Below, in pieces: positions 51,350-60,290 of a stretch of 64,000 nt of DNA. The notes beneath the pieces were generated by a model. It was not told where the DNA came from. It did no database searches and was given only the letters and a program-made list of their open reading frames with translations. The translations under genes and the position numbers were made by a program. This DNA comes from Kibdelosporangium sp040675465 (GTDB lineage: Bacteria > Actinomycetota > Actinomycetes > Mycobacteriales > Pseudonocardiaceae), in NCBI RefSeq assembly GCF_040675465.1, contig NZ_JBFAPA010000005.1, positions 372,001-436,000 of the forward strand, given 5' to 3'. Every line of letters starts with the position of its first letter. The first letter of the stretch is position 1.

Positions 51350-52306
51350 ATGCGCGCTCTGCAGCAGACATCCCTGAACGGCCCGCAGGACATGCGGTTG
51401 ATCACCGACGCGCCGGTGCCTAGCCCTGGCCCGGGTGAGGTCCTGATCCGGGTGGAGGCGGCGGGGATCAACTTCGCCGACATCTCGAGGGCTACGGGCA
51501 CCTTCCTGGGTGGACCGCAACCGCCGTATCTGGCGGGGTTCGAGGCTGCGGGGGAGGTCGTCGAGGTAGGCGAGGCGGTGACTGGCCTGCAACCGGGGAC
51601 GAGAGTGACCGGGGTTGGGTATGGGGCTTTCGCGGAGTACATGGTTCTGCCCGCGGCGATTCCTGTGCCGGATGGGTGGACGGCTGAGGGAGCGCTGGGG
51701 CTGGCAGTGAACTGGCCCACCGCGTTGGCGGCGCTCAAGCCGATGGGCAACGTCGTCGCCGGGGAGACCGTGCTGGTCCACGCGGCGGCGGGCGCGACTG
51801 GCCAGGCCGCGGTGACCATGGCCAAGCACTATGGCGCAACGGTTATTGCCACCGCGTCGCCGAGCAAACACGACAGAGTACGCGGCGCCGATCATGTGTT
51901 GGACTCGCTCGATGGCGACCTGGCCGCGGCGGTGCAGCGGCTGACCGGTGGTGCCGATGTCGTGCTGGAATCGGGTGGTGGCGCCACGTTCAAGGCCAGC
52001 CTGGCCGCGGCGAAGCCGGTCACCGGGCGGGTCGTCGTCTTTGGCCTGGCGGGGGGCGAAGCCGCGATCACCAACTGGGAACTGGTCTACAAGCACCAGG
52101 TGAGGCTGATCGGCCTCAACATCGGCGCCCTGATCCAGAACGCGCCCGCGGTGTTCGGCGAACTGATGGGCGAACTTGCCGCGCTCATCGCCGGAGGCGT
52201 CCTCGCGCCCGTGCAACCCACCGTGTATGACCTGGCCGACGGGCCGAAGGCGCTCGCGGAACTGGCCGCGCGGGCGACTGTCGGCAAGCTCGCGCTGCGG
52301 CCCTGA
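51350..52306 (+). CDS. Zinc-independent MDR (quinone oxidoreductase) family protein
   Basis: A 318-residue enzyme. PGEVLIRVEAAGINFADI opens the GroES fold, GFEAAGEVVEVG is the MDR signature, and VLVHAAAGATGQAAVTMAKHYGATVIATAS the NADPH site (spread over about residues 130-165). It is the third MDR enzyme in the window and resembles the one at 24241. Several in-frame ATGs exist; 51350 gives the usual MRALQQTSL start, while 51296 and 51335 would add hydrophobic residues. It lies 136 bp after the GNAT-like gene. Confidence 0.85.
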   Translation: MRALQQTSLNGPQDMRLITDAPVPSPGPGEVLIRVEAAGINFADISRATGTFLGGPQPPYLAGFEAAGEVVEVGEAVTGLQPGTRVTGVGYGAFAEYMVLPAAIPVPDGWTAEGALGLAVNWPTALAALKPMGNVVAGETVLVHAAAGATGQAAVTMAKHYGATVIATASPSKHDRVRGADHVLDSLDGDLAAAVQRLTGGADVVLESGGGATFKASLAAAKPVTGRVVVFGLAGGEAAITNWELVYKHQVRLIGLNIGALIQNAPAVFGELMGELAALIAGGVLAPVQPTVYDLADGPKALAELAARATVGKLALRP

Positions 52307-52369
52307 CCTGCGCTGCGATTCCTTTCCGCGATCGCCCCAGTCGTACTGTGGCGAGGAAAGGAGCCGCGT

Positions 52370-53431
52370 ATGGCAGGCAGGGTGCGGACGGCGGCGGACC
52401 AGGACCGGTTCGCCGCCGAGACCGGGCAGTTCCGCCGGGAGCTGCTGGCGCACTGTTACCGCATGGTCGGCTCGGCGCAGGACGCCGAGGACCTGGTGCA
52501 GGAGACGTACCTGCGGGCCTGGCGGTCCTACGCCGGGTTCGAGGGGCGCGCGTCGATCCGGTCCTGGCTTTACACGATCGCCACCAACGTCTGCCTGACC
52601 GCGTTGGCGCCACGCCGGATCCGGGTCCTGCCCTCGGGCCTTGCTGGTCCGTACGACGGGCCCGACCGGCCGCCGGTCCAGGTCGCCCCCGGTGCGGTGT
52701 CGTGGCTGGAACCGTTGCCGGACAACTGGATCGAAGACCCCGCGAGGACGGTGATCGCGCGCGAGTCCCTCCGGCTGGCGCTCATCGCGAGCCTGCAGCA
52801 CCTGCCCGCCCGCCAGCGCGCGATCCTCATCCTGCGCGAGGTGCTCGCGTTCACCGCACCCGAAACCGCCCGGATCCTCGGCACCACAACGGCGGCGGTG
52901 AAAAGCGGCCTGCAACGCGCCCGAGCCCGGCTGGACGACCTGGAGCCCGAGGAGGAGCTGCTCGAACCCACCGACGAGCGGGCGCAGGCGTTGCTCAAGG
53001 GCTACATCGCCGCTTTCGAACGCGCCGACACCCGCCTGCTGGAACAAGTGCTGCGCACCGACGCCACCCTGGAGGCGACTCCGTTCCGTGACTGGTATGC
53101 GGGCCGGGTCACCTGCATCCACCTGCTCGAGGCGTTCGTGCTGGGCGACCCCGGCGACTGGCAGCTGATCCCCACAACGGCCAACCGCCAGCCCGCCGCC
53201 GCCGTGTACCACCGCGACACGGATCTCAGGCTGCGGGCACACGGAATCGTGGTGCTCACCCCGACCGCGACCGGCGTCTCCCGGGTGACCGAGTTCCACG
53301 ACCCCGCGCTGGTCGGAAAGTTCGGCTACCCGGATGTGCTTTTCACTCCGCCAGAAGGGGGAAACCTGTCCCCAGAAACGACCGGATACGGCGTACGGTC
53401 AGTCCAGAGACCCGCGCCAGCGCGGAGGTGA
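52370..53431 (+). CDS. ECF sigma factor with C-terminal SnoaL-like domain (SigG/TIGR02960 type)
   Basis: A 353-residue sigma-70-family factor. Region 2 is LLAHCYRMVGSAQDAEDLVQETYLRAWRSY (about 25-55) and region 4 is LPARQRAILILREVLAF followed by ARILGTTTAAVKSGLQRARARL. Residues about 215-335 form a SnoaL-like domain. This layout is the TIGR02960 or SigG-like ECF class, in which the C-terminal domain replaces an anti-sigma factor. AAAGGAG seven bases upstream fixes the ATG. The STAS-ATPase gene starts seven bases after its stop, so they may be one operon and a partner-switch. Confidence 0.92.
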   Translation: MAGRVRTAADQDRFAAETGQFRRELLAHCYRMVGSAQDAEDLVQETYLRAWRSYAGFEGRASIRSWLYTIATNVCLTALAPRRIRVLPSGLAGPYDGPDRPPVQVAPGAVSWLEPLPDNWIEDPARTVIARESLRLALIASLQHLPARQRAILILREVLAFTAPETARILGTTTAAVKSGLQRARARLDDLEPEEELLEPTDERAQALLKGYIAAFERADTRLLEQVLRTDATLEATPFRDWYAGRVTCIHLLEAFVLGDPGDWQLIPTTANRQPAAAVYHRDTDLRLRAHGIVVLTPTATGVSRVTEFHDPALVGKFGYPDVLFTPPEGGNLSPETTGYGVRSVQRPAPARR

Positions 53432-53437
53432 GCGGCG

Positions 53438-54172
53438 GTGAGCGGCCCCGTGGAGGTCCCTAGCACCATGCAGGGCGGATGCTGTGTCGCCCGCCCGGAG
53501 GGGGTCCTCGACAGCCGGACCTACCGCGAACTGCGGGACGCGCTGATCAAACTCGCCGTGGAGCAGCCGGACGCGCTCGTGGTCGACCTGCACGACCTGC
53601 GGATCAGCAGCCAGAGCGCACTGACGGTGTTCTCGTCGGTGTGGATGCGGGTCAGTGAATGGCCAGGGGTGCCGATCCTGCTCGTAACCGAGGACGAGCA
53701 CGTGCGGTCGCAGCTGCGGGGCACGATCAGCCGCTACGTCCCGGACTACCCGACGGTCGCGGCGGCACTGGCCAAGTCCGGCCTGCCGCCCGCGCGGCGC
53801 AGGGCCGTTCTGGAGCTGGCCGCCGACCCGGACAGCTCCCACATGGCCCGTTTGTTCGTGTGGGAGACGTGTGAACGGTGGGAGCTGTACGACCTGACCA
53901 CCGACGCGCTGGCGGTGGTCAACGAACTGGTCGACAACGTCAACGCCCACACGCACAGCGGCGGCTGCCAGGTCCGGCTGGAGCTGCGCAGGCGGATGCT
54001 GACCATCGCCGTGTGCGACGAAAGCCCCGCCCCCGCGGTGCTGCGTGAGCGGATCGGGTTCGAGCCGTGGGGCAACGGCCTGCGCATCGTCGCGGGCCTG
54101 TCCCGCCATTGGGGCTGCACCCCGCACCTCAACGACGGCAAGGTCGTCTGGGCCGTCCTGGGCCAGCCCTAG
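53438..54172 (+). CDS. STAS-HATPase fusion (anti-sigma/antagonist type)
   Basis: A 244-residue protein. The N-terminal 100 residues are STAS-like (GVLDSRTYRELRDALIK, then LVVDLHDLRISSQSALTVF). The C-terminal 110 are a HATPase_c domain with N box VVNELVDNVNAHTHSGG and G box FEPWGNGLRIVAGLS. Such fusions act in partner switching. GGAGG nine bases before the GTG start fixes it. It probably pairs with the ECF sigma gene just upstream. A broken paralogue lies at 56006-56485 on the other strand. Confidence 0.88.
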   Translation: MSGPVEVPSTMQGGCCVARPEGVLDSRTYRELRDALIKLAVEQPDALVVDLHDLRISSQSALTVFSSVWMRVSEWPGVPILLVTEDEHVRSQLRGTISRYVPDYPTVAAALAKSGLPPARRRAVLELAADPDSSHMARLFVWETCERWELYDLTTDALAVVNELVDNVNAHTHSGGCQVRLELRRRMLTIAVCDESPAPAVLRERIGFEPWGNGLRIVAGLSRHWGCTPHLNDGKVVWAVLGQP

Positions 54173-56025
54173 ACCATCTCCGCCGGTTCCATCACCAGGA
54201 TGGCGCCCTCGGTCGACCCGCCCGGGCTGCGCAGGGCGCCGATCACCACGCGGATGGTGGTCTGGCGGCCCTTGCGGTTCACCGCGTCGAGGGTGAGCAC
54301 GTCCTCGTGGCCGGAGTCGGCCATCGCGGTGCGCACCGATGACCGCAGCTCGCTCACCGGCAGGCCGATGTCAAGGTTGAGCAGGTGCTCGCCGGCCGCC
54401 TCCTCCCGGCGCAGGCCCCACAGGTCCTCCGCGCCGCGGTTCCACACCAGCACGCGCATCTCCTGGTCCACCACCACGATCCCGGAGCGCACCGAGGTCA
54501 GGATCGACTCGAGGAAGTCGTTCACCTCGTCCAGCTCGGCGCTGCGCTCGCGCAGGGTGTCGTTGATCGCCTGCAGCTCGTCGTTGGCGGACTGGAGCTC
54601 CTCGTTCATCGTCTCCAGTTCCTCGTTGGTCGACTGGAGCTCCTCGTTGGTGGTCTCCAGCTCTTCCACAGTGGACTGAAGTTCCTCGTTCCTGGTCTCC
54701 AGCTCCTCGTTGGTGGACTGCAGCTCCTCGTAGGCGGACTCGAGCTGGCGGTTGGTGTGCTCCAGCTCGTCCAGCAGCTTCCGGGCCGCGCTGACGTCAT
54801 GGAACACGATCGACACGCCCAGCAGGCCGTTGTCGGAGTTGACCAGTGGGTTGACGTGGATCTCGAACCACACCGACTCGCCCGGCGGCCGCTGCCACTC
54901 CACGTCCTTGATCCGCAGCGCGCGGCGTTCCACCCGGGCCTGCTCGACGAACGCGCGCAGCTCCACCGGCCGGTACGAGATGTCCAGGTCGCGCAGCGGG
55001 CGGCCGATGTCGCGCGGGGACAGCCCGAAGATCACCTCGGCCGGCTGGTTGATCAGCGCGACGATGTCCTCGCCGGTCACCACCACCTGTGCGACCGGGC
55101 TCGCCGAGAAGGCGTGCTCACGCAGTTCGTCCAAGCCTCCCACCTCGCCGTGGCGGTCGTATACGAGGCCCTGGGTCACCAGGTGCCCGAGGCCGATGGG
55201 AGTGCCTGGCGTCTTGCGGAAGATCCGCCGCTTGAGGTCGAGCGGGTCGAAGATCCGGCTGTGCGACAACAGCATCTCAGCCTTGCCGAGGAACAGCAGC
55301 CCGCGCTTGGCCAGCGCGAAGTGGAACCGGCCGAGGATCTTGGCCTGCGTCTCGGCGTTGAAGTACATCAGCGTGTTGCGGCAGACCAGCAGGTCGATCC
55401 GGGAGATCGGCGCGTCCTGGACCAGGTCGTTGCGGCCGAAGATGACCGAGCGGCGAAGGTCCTTGCGGAACACGTACCGGTTGCCCTGCGGCTCGAAGTA
55501 CTGGTCGATCTGTTCCTCGGTCAGGTTGGTCAGCTCGTTCTGCTGGTACGAAGCCTGGCGTGCCTGGGACAGCGCGTCGTCGTCCACGTCGGTGGCGTAG
55601 ATCTTCACCCGCTGGCGGAACATGTCCGCGCCGAGCGCGTCGGCGAACACCATGGCCAGGCTGTAGGCCTCCTGGCCGGACGCGCAGCCCGCGCTCCAGA
55701 TCCGGATCGGGTCGTCCGGCCCGCGTTCGGCCAGCATCGACGGCACGATCTCCTCGCGCAGGTGCTCCCAGGCCTCGCGGTCGCGGAAGAAGCTGGTGAC
55801 GTTGATCAGGATGGTGTTGAACAGCGCGCCGAACTCCTCGGAGTTCACCTGCAGCAGGTCGATGTACTCGCCGAAGTCGCTCATCCCGACCTGCGTCATC
55901 CGGTGCAGCACGCGGCGGGCCAGGCTGGTGCGCTTGTACCCGGTGAAGTCGAACCCGCGGGTCTCCTTCAGATAGGCGAGCACCGCCTCGAACTGACTGA
56001 CGGCTTCAGGAGGCAACGCATCCAC
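54169..56025 (-). CDS. CheR methyltransferase fused to a long coiled coil and PAS domains
   Basis: A 618-residue signalling protein. The N-terminal CheR part carries SAGCASGQEAYSLAM and IYATDVDDDALSQAR, then DLLVCRNTLMYF, as in glutamate methyltransferases. Two PAS domains follow (about 320-420 and 500-610), separated by 90 residues of near-repeats of TNEELE and NEELQST forming a heptad coiled coil. It resembles bacterial CheR-PAS sensors. The GTG at 56025 is the likely start but lacks a strong ribosome binding site. With the CheB gene upstream it forms a chemosensory-like pair in an organism without flagella. Confidence 0.9.
   Translation of the reverse strand: MDALPPEAVSQFEAVLAYLKETRGFDFTGYKRTSLARRVLHRMTQVGMSDFGEYIDLLQVNSEEFGALFNTILINVTSFFRDREAWEHLREEIVPSMLAERGPDDPIRIWSAGCASGQEAYSLAMVFADALGADMFRQRVKIYATDVDDDALSQARQASYQQNELTNLTEEQIDQYFEPQGNRYVFRKDLRRSVIFGRNDLVQDAPISRIDLLVCRNTLMYFNAETQAKILGRFHFALAKRGLLFLGKAEMLLSHSRIFDPLDLKRRIFRKTPGTPIGLGHLVTQGLVYDRHGEVGGLDELREHAFSASPVAQVVVTGEDIVALINQPAEVIFGLSPRDIGRPLRDLDISYRPVELRAFVEQARVERRALRIKDVEWQRPPGESVWFEIHVNPLVNSDNGLLGVSIVFHDVSAARKLLDELEHTNRQLESAYEELQSTNEELETRNEELQSTVEELETTNEELQSTNEELETMNEELQSANDELQAINDTLRERSAELDEVNDFLESILTSVRSGIVVVDQEMRVLVWNRGAEDLWGLRREEAAGEHLLNLDIGLPVSELRSSVRTAMADSGHEDVLTLDAVNRKGRQTTIRVVIGALRSPGGSTEGAILVMEPAEMV
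54665..54675. repeat. Copy 6 of dispersed palindrome TCCACWGTGGA
   Basis: TCCACAGTGGA in the coiled-coil part of the CheR gene, read on the coding strand as Ser-Thr-Val-Glu with codon ACT. Confidence 0.55.
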
Positions 56026-56485
56026 AGCTGCGCACGCTACGCCCGTGATAGCGCCGGACGACCAACGGCGCGAGTTGCCGGAGGGTGGCCCACACGATCT
56101 CGCCGCCGTCGCGTGGGGGCATGCAACCCCAAGCCGTGGCCAGTTCGGCGACGGCGAGCAGGCCGTCGGGCGCCACTCCGCCCTCGACACGTTCGCGCAG
56201 TACCGGCGGGCGCGGACCGTCGTCGGCGACGGCGACGCTCAGCAGCGTCCCGAGCAGCTCCACTCGGCGATCCGGATCGCCACCGACGCGAACACCGTCA
56301 GCGCGTGCACCGAGGGAAGGATCAGGTCGTCGAGCCGCACCAGCAACGCCGACGGCTGCTCGGCGGCGCACTTGAGCAGGGGTGTCCCGCAGGTGGGCGT
56401 AGGTCACCGCGTCCAGGGTGCCGGCCGGGTGCACGACGGTCGCTCCCTCGACTCGCCCGAGCAGCTCACCCCGCGACCTGGTCAT
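56006..56485 (-). pseudogene. Decayed STAS-HATPase gene
   Basis: The start (ATG at 56485, overlapping the CheB stop as ATGA) leads into VVHPAGTLDAVTYAHLRD. A second frame then continues as LLKCAAEQPSALLVRLDDL and VHALTVFASVAIRIAEW, matching the STAS domain of the protein at 53438. The first frame resumes at LLSVAVADDGPRPPVLRERV and CMPPRDGGEIVWATL, the end of its HATPase domain. The N-box part of the ATPase is missing. At least two frameshifts and an internal deletion are needed to relate it to an intact gene. Confidence 0.8.
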
Positions 56486-57501
56486 GCCTCGTCGGCCACC
56501 GGCCGGGTCGTGACCGCGGTAAGCCGTCCGCGCAGCACATCGGCGGCCTCGGTGGCCTCCTCGGCGGTCAGGGCGTACCGCTCGGCGGTGCGGAAGTTGC
56601 CTCGTTCGATCGCGGCGTCCCGCATCTTCAGCGACAGGCTCGCTTTCTCGTCCAGTGACCGCAGGGCCGTCCACAACGCGCGCTCGAAAACGTCGCCCTG
56701 CGCGCTCAGCAGTGCCTCCTCCGACCAGGCATGGCCCACCCGGCAGCGGAACCAGCCGTTCCCGGCAGCGAGCTCGCTCAGCGAACCCTGGCAGTCCGGG
56801 CAGGTCAGTCCGCTGTGCTCGCCCATTCCCTCCGCCTGATAATCCGCCGCGCGATGGTGCTCGTCGAGAGCGATCCCGTTCTCCAGGCTCATTCCCGCCG
56901 GGGCGGGCGGGGATTCGCCGGCGTCGACCTCCTCACGGGCCAGCTTCAGCAGCACGTCGCCCATCTGGCTCGTCGTGAGCACGTGGTCGGGAGTCAGGTG
57001 CGACAAGGCACTCGTCGGCATGCCCGGGTAAAGCGCGTCCCGCGGGTCCTGCACGATGGTCCGCCCGCCGCGGTCGCGGATCGCCACCAGCCCGGCCACC
57101 CCGTCGTCGAGGACGCCGGACAGCAGCATGCCGGTCACCCGCGGCCCGAAGGCCACCGCGGCCGACCGGAACAGCGCGTTGATCGCCGGCCGGTGACCGT
57201 TCTCGGTGGGTCCGTGCGACAGCACCAGCTGGTCTTCCAGCACGAGCAGGTGGTGGTCCGGCGGCGCGACATAGACCTTGCCCCGCGCGATCGGCATCCC
57301 GCTCGCCGCGGTGACCGCCGGCAGCGGACCGAACCGGCGCAGGATCTGTGCCAGCGCGCTGGTGCCGCCAGCGGGCAGGTGCAGCACCACCACCACCGCG
57401 GCAGGCAGGTCCGGCGGGATCCCGGCCACAAGTGCCTTCAACGCCTCCACGCCGCCCGCCGAAGCGCCGATCACGACCAGGTCACGGTGCTGCGGCGTCA
57501 T
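56482..57501 (-). CDS. CheB-type methylesterase with C-terminal zinc ribbon
   Basis: A 339-residue protein without a receiver domain. LVVIGASAGGVEALKALV, then VVVLHLPAGGTSAL and RPAINALFRSAAVAFG carry the Ser-His-Asp catalytic set of CheB. The Asp is in GMLLSGVLDDGVAGL. The C-terminal 130 residues have CPDCQGSL and FRCRVGH forming a zinc ribbon. AAGGTGG precedes the ATG at 57501. It works on glutamyl methyl esters or as a stress sensor with the CheR protein downstream. Confidence 0.9.
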   Translation of the reverse strand: MTPQHRDLVVIGASAGGVEALKALVAGIPPDLPAAVVVVLHLPAGGTSALAQILRRFGPLPAVTAASGMPIARGKVYVAPPDHHLLVLEDQLVLSHGPTENGHRPAINALFRSAAVAFGPRVTGMLLSGVLDDGVAGLVAIRDRGGRTIVQDPRDALYPGMPTSALSHLTPDHVLTTSQMGDVLLKLAREEVDAGESPPAPAGMSLENGIALDEHHRAADYQAEGMGEHSGLTCPDCQGSLSELAAGNGWFRCRVGHAWSEEALLSAQGDVFERALWTALRSLDEKASLSLKMRDAAIERGNFRTAERYALTAEEATEAADVLRGRLTAVTTRPVADEA

Positions 57502-57571
57502 GCCGACCACCTTCTCGATAGCAACGCAGTTCCCCCGTCCCAGCGTAGGTAGCCAAGCAAGCCGCCCCTGG

Positions 57572-58786
57572 TCACCCGCCGCTGTGCAGGTCCTCGAGCG
57601 CGTCCTTCACGAGGGTTTCCCGGTGCCACGCCAGCCACTCGGCCACCTCGGCCGCGGCGTGATCCGTCTTGGCGCACTGGATCCCGGTCGGCTCGTGTCC
57701 CGGCTCGGTGTGGAACGCGGTGATCGCCCCGAAGCACTCGCCGCCCGCGCTCACCATCGGCGTGCTGTGCATGGCCCGGAGCCCAGAATCGGCCAGCACG
57801 CTGCGCGCGGCCACGGGAATCGACGTGTACGCGAGGATGTCGGTGACGATCACCCGTCTTCGGCCGGTGAGAGCGAGCGCCACCGGCTGACAGTCGCGGT
57901 GCGGTTCCACCAGGTGGTAGGCGACGCGGGCGGACAGGCCCTGCCGCCGGTCCAGCCACATCGGCCGGCCGGACGCTTCGGTCAGGTGCAACGCGCCCCT
58001 GGCGGTGGCGAAGTACCTCAGCACGGTGCTGAAGAACGCGGCCATCATCGCGGCGTGGTCGCCGCGGTCGCCCGGTGGCCGGGCGCAGAAGGTCACGAAC
58101 GGCTCCGGCCGCCGCCTGCGGCCCGGGAACCATTCGGCGCCCCGGCCGGGTGCCGGAGTCGCCAGCACGGCCTGCGCCAGGTGGTGCACGGTGAGGCCGT
58201 GCCGCTGCGCGCTGTCGCCGAGCAGCTGGAACGCCTGGTTCTCGCCGAGCCCGTACCGGCCCTGCAGCAGGCCCGCGGCCTGGGTGATCGCCGGTTTGGT
58301 GTGCAGGGCCATCCGCAGGCCCAGGACGTGCTCGGGGCCGGCGGAACGGGCTGCCGCAGGCCCAGGCTCGCCCGCGACCGCGGGGGCCGACTTGCGGGCG
58401 TCGACGATCGCGAGGGACACCGTGTCGTACACCTTGACGACGCTGCTGGCGCTGGTGAGGTTCAGGATGCCCATGACATGCGAGTTGGGGGCGACGAGCG
58501 AGAACCTGCGCCCCCTCGCGACCAGCCGGCGGGCGTGCTCGGTGAGAACCCGCACGCCCGCGGCGGTGAGCAGCGTGGTGGCGCTGAGGTCCAAGGCGAC
58601 GTGCGTGTACTCCGGCGGCAGCCTCGCCCGCAGGTAGTGGTCCAGCGCGCGGCTGGTCTCCGCCGAGATCGGACCCTGGATCCGCAGCACGACGGTGCCG
58701 TCGGCAGGGTTGCCCGCGCCCGGCTTGATGGACAGCTCGTGACCCTGGCTGTCGCGCTTCGTGATGGGTGTCCTGGTCGGTTCCAT
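57572..58786 (-). CDS. STAS-ANTAR-GAF regulator
   Basis: A 404-residue protein with an N-terminal STAS domain (LDHYLRARLPPEYTHVALDL, near residues 45-65), then an ANTAR RNA-binding domain (TKPAITQAAGLLQGRYGLGE to HHLAQAVL, about 175-225), and a C-terminal GAF-like domain (about 250-390). ANTAR proteins bind tandem hairpins in RNA to prevent termination. GAAAGGG precedes the ATG at 58786. A sigma-B-like promoter lies about 100 bp upstream on the same strand. Confidence 0.85.
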   Translation of the reverse strand: MEPTRTPITKRDSQGHELSIKPGAGNPADGTVVLRIQGPISAETSRALDHYLRARLPPEYTHVALDLSATTLLTAAGVRVLTEHARRLVARGRRFSLVAPNSHVMGILNLTSASSVVKVYDTVSLAIVDARKSAPAVAGEPGPAAARSAGPEHVLGLRMALHTKPAITQAAGLLQGRYGLGENQAFQLLGDSAQRHGLTVHHLAQAVLATPAPGRGAEWFPGRRRRPEPFVTFCARPPGDRGDHAAMMAAFFSTVLRYFATARGALHLTEASGRPMWLDRRQGLSARVAYHLVEPHRDCQPVALALTGRRRVIVTDILAYTSIPVAARSVLADSGLRAMHSTPMVSAGGECFGAITAFHTEPGHEPTGIQCAKTDHAAAEVAEWLAWHRETLVKDALEDLHSGG

Positions 58787-58883
58787 CGCGCCCTTTCTGC
58801 GGACGACGAGGTTTCCGGAGCGCCGCGCTGGAGGACGGACCAGAGTGCTCCAACGCTCCCAGCGACGGGCTCCGTGCTCAGGA

Positions 58884-58908
58884 CTACCCGTCTCCCCGGC
58901 CGGCACAC
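58884..58908 (-). promoter_or_regulatory. Candidate sigma-B-like promoter of the STAS-ANTAR gene
   Basis: On the minus strand GTGT (58908-58905), a 15-bp spacer and GGGTAG (58889-58884) each differ by one base from GTTT-N14-16-GGGTAT. Confidence 0.4.
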
Positions 58909-58991
58909 AATGCCGCGGCTCGTGCGTAGCGGCCGGAGCTTCGGGTAGCCATCCGGGCGTGAACCCGGTGGAGCACGACAAGGAGACGGAC

Positions 58992-59168
58992 ATGACCGAA
59001 CCGCATCCAGAGGACTTCGAGGACCCGGAGGACTTCGCCGACGCCGTGGGCCCCGATCCCACCCCTCAGCAGGTCGACGAGTACCGCGAGGAGACCGAGA
59101 AACCGGGCCGGCGCAAGGCCGATCCCGATCGCGAACCGTCCGACCCGACCGGTGGCTCAGGCGCCTGA
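58992..59168 (+). CDS. Small acidic protein
   Basis: A 58-residue, strongly acidic, disordered protein (HPEDFEDPEDFADAVGPDPT, ending in Arg/Lys-rich REPSDPTGGSGA). AAGGAG precedes the ATG by six bases. It is divergent from the STAS-ANTAR gene. A GGGTAG hexamer at 58943-58948 is a possible -10 of the stress type. No family is known to me. Confidence 0.65.
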   Translation: MTEPHPEDFEDPEDFADAVGPDPTPQQVDEYREETEKPGRRKADPDREPSDPTGGSGA

Positions 59169-59190
59169 GCCACCGGCATCCGGGTGGTGG

Positions 59191-60285
59191 TCACAAGTCG
59201 CGGGCCACCACCCGGATGGAGTCCAGCTCCGAGTCGGCCGGGTCTGGGAGCTGCATGCCCGCGTTGTGGCCGCTGCGCACGTAGTCCAGGATCTCGCGGG
59301 TGATCACCTCGCCGGGCAGCACCGCGGGCGCTCCCGGCGGGTAGGGCGTGATCATCTCGGCCGAGATCCGGCCGGGCGCGTCCGCGGCGGCGACCTGTTC
59401 GGTGCGGCCGAAGAACGCGTCACGCGGCAGCATCGCCGTCTCCAGCGCCAGTTCGTCCGGTGACGGCAGATCGACCCGCGGTGGCCGCGGGAAGTCCGCG
59501 TCCAGCAAGGCCTTCACCGCTCGTACCAGGATGTCGCCGGTGTGCTCGTCGTCGGCGTAGGTCAGCTGGGCGACGATCCGGCGGTGGTCGGCCAGGCCGA
59601 CCGCGACCTTCTGGTGTTCGCGCAACCAGTCCGCTGCCTGGTACCCGCTGATGCCCAGCTCGTCGAGGTCGATGACGATCTTGAGCGGGTCGAACGAGGA
59701 GGCAGCGCCCGGCCCGACGAACTCCTCCGCCATCACCCGCAGGCCGGGCAGGTCGTCGATGCGGGCACGCACCGACTTGGCCAGCGCGAGCGCCGCGTCC
59801 AGCAACTGGTGCCCGTACTCGACCATCTGCCTGCGCCAGCCGTCCAAAGTGGCGTACACCAGCGAGGTCGGGCTGGTCGTGCCGAGCAGGTCCTCCTGTG
59901 CCTCGAGCACGGTGGGATCGACCCGGTCACCCTGCAGGTGGAACACGGAACTCGTGGCACACCTCCCGGACCGCGGTGATGTCCCCGCAGGTGCCGTAGT
60001 CCGTCGGCGTGACGAGCAGCATGCCCTTCGCCTCGGGCTCGGCCTCGAACGCGGCCCGCACCGCGTCCGCGCCGGGTGGGTGGGACAGGTGCCGTTCGGC
60101 GTCCCAGGACGGGCGCACCCACACCGGTTCGACACCGCTGAGGATCAGCCCCGAGATCACCGACTTGTGCGACTGCCGCGCCACCAGGAGCTTCTCGTGC
60201 GGTCCGGCGACGGCCAGCATCGCGCTCTTGACCGACAGGGAGCTCCCGCAGGTCGAGAAGAAGGTGTGGTCGGCGCCCACGGCCC
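59191..60285 (-). pseudogene. Orn/Lys/Arg decarboxylase with deleted active site
   Basis: Two frames together give most of a fold-type I decarboxylase. The first, running from about 60285 down to 59945, reads ADHTFFSTCGSSLSVKSAML, then LLVTPTDYGTCGDITAV and EVCHEF. The second, from about 59950 to 59191, begins SSVFHLQGDRVDPTVLEAQE and ends MQLPDPADSELDSIRVVARDL. In intact enzymes some 45 residues with the DEAWGAH and SVHKM motifs, including the PLP lysine, stand between CHEF and SSVFHLQGD. They are missing together with a frameshift, and the N-terminal 60 or more residues are absent. The gene cannot make an active enzyme. Confidence 0.85.
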
Positions 60286-60290
60286 GGTGA

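Noticed and set aside
51251..53299. Minus-strand open frame of 682 codons antisense to the MDR and sigma-factor genes
   Set aside because: Same shadow effect. It crosses two clear genes and their intergenic region and shows no known motif.
54385..56658. Plus-strand open frame of 757 codons opposite the CheR gene
   Set aside because: Composition mirrors the coiled-coil repeats of the real gene (LVGGLELL-like repeats) and no domain is present.
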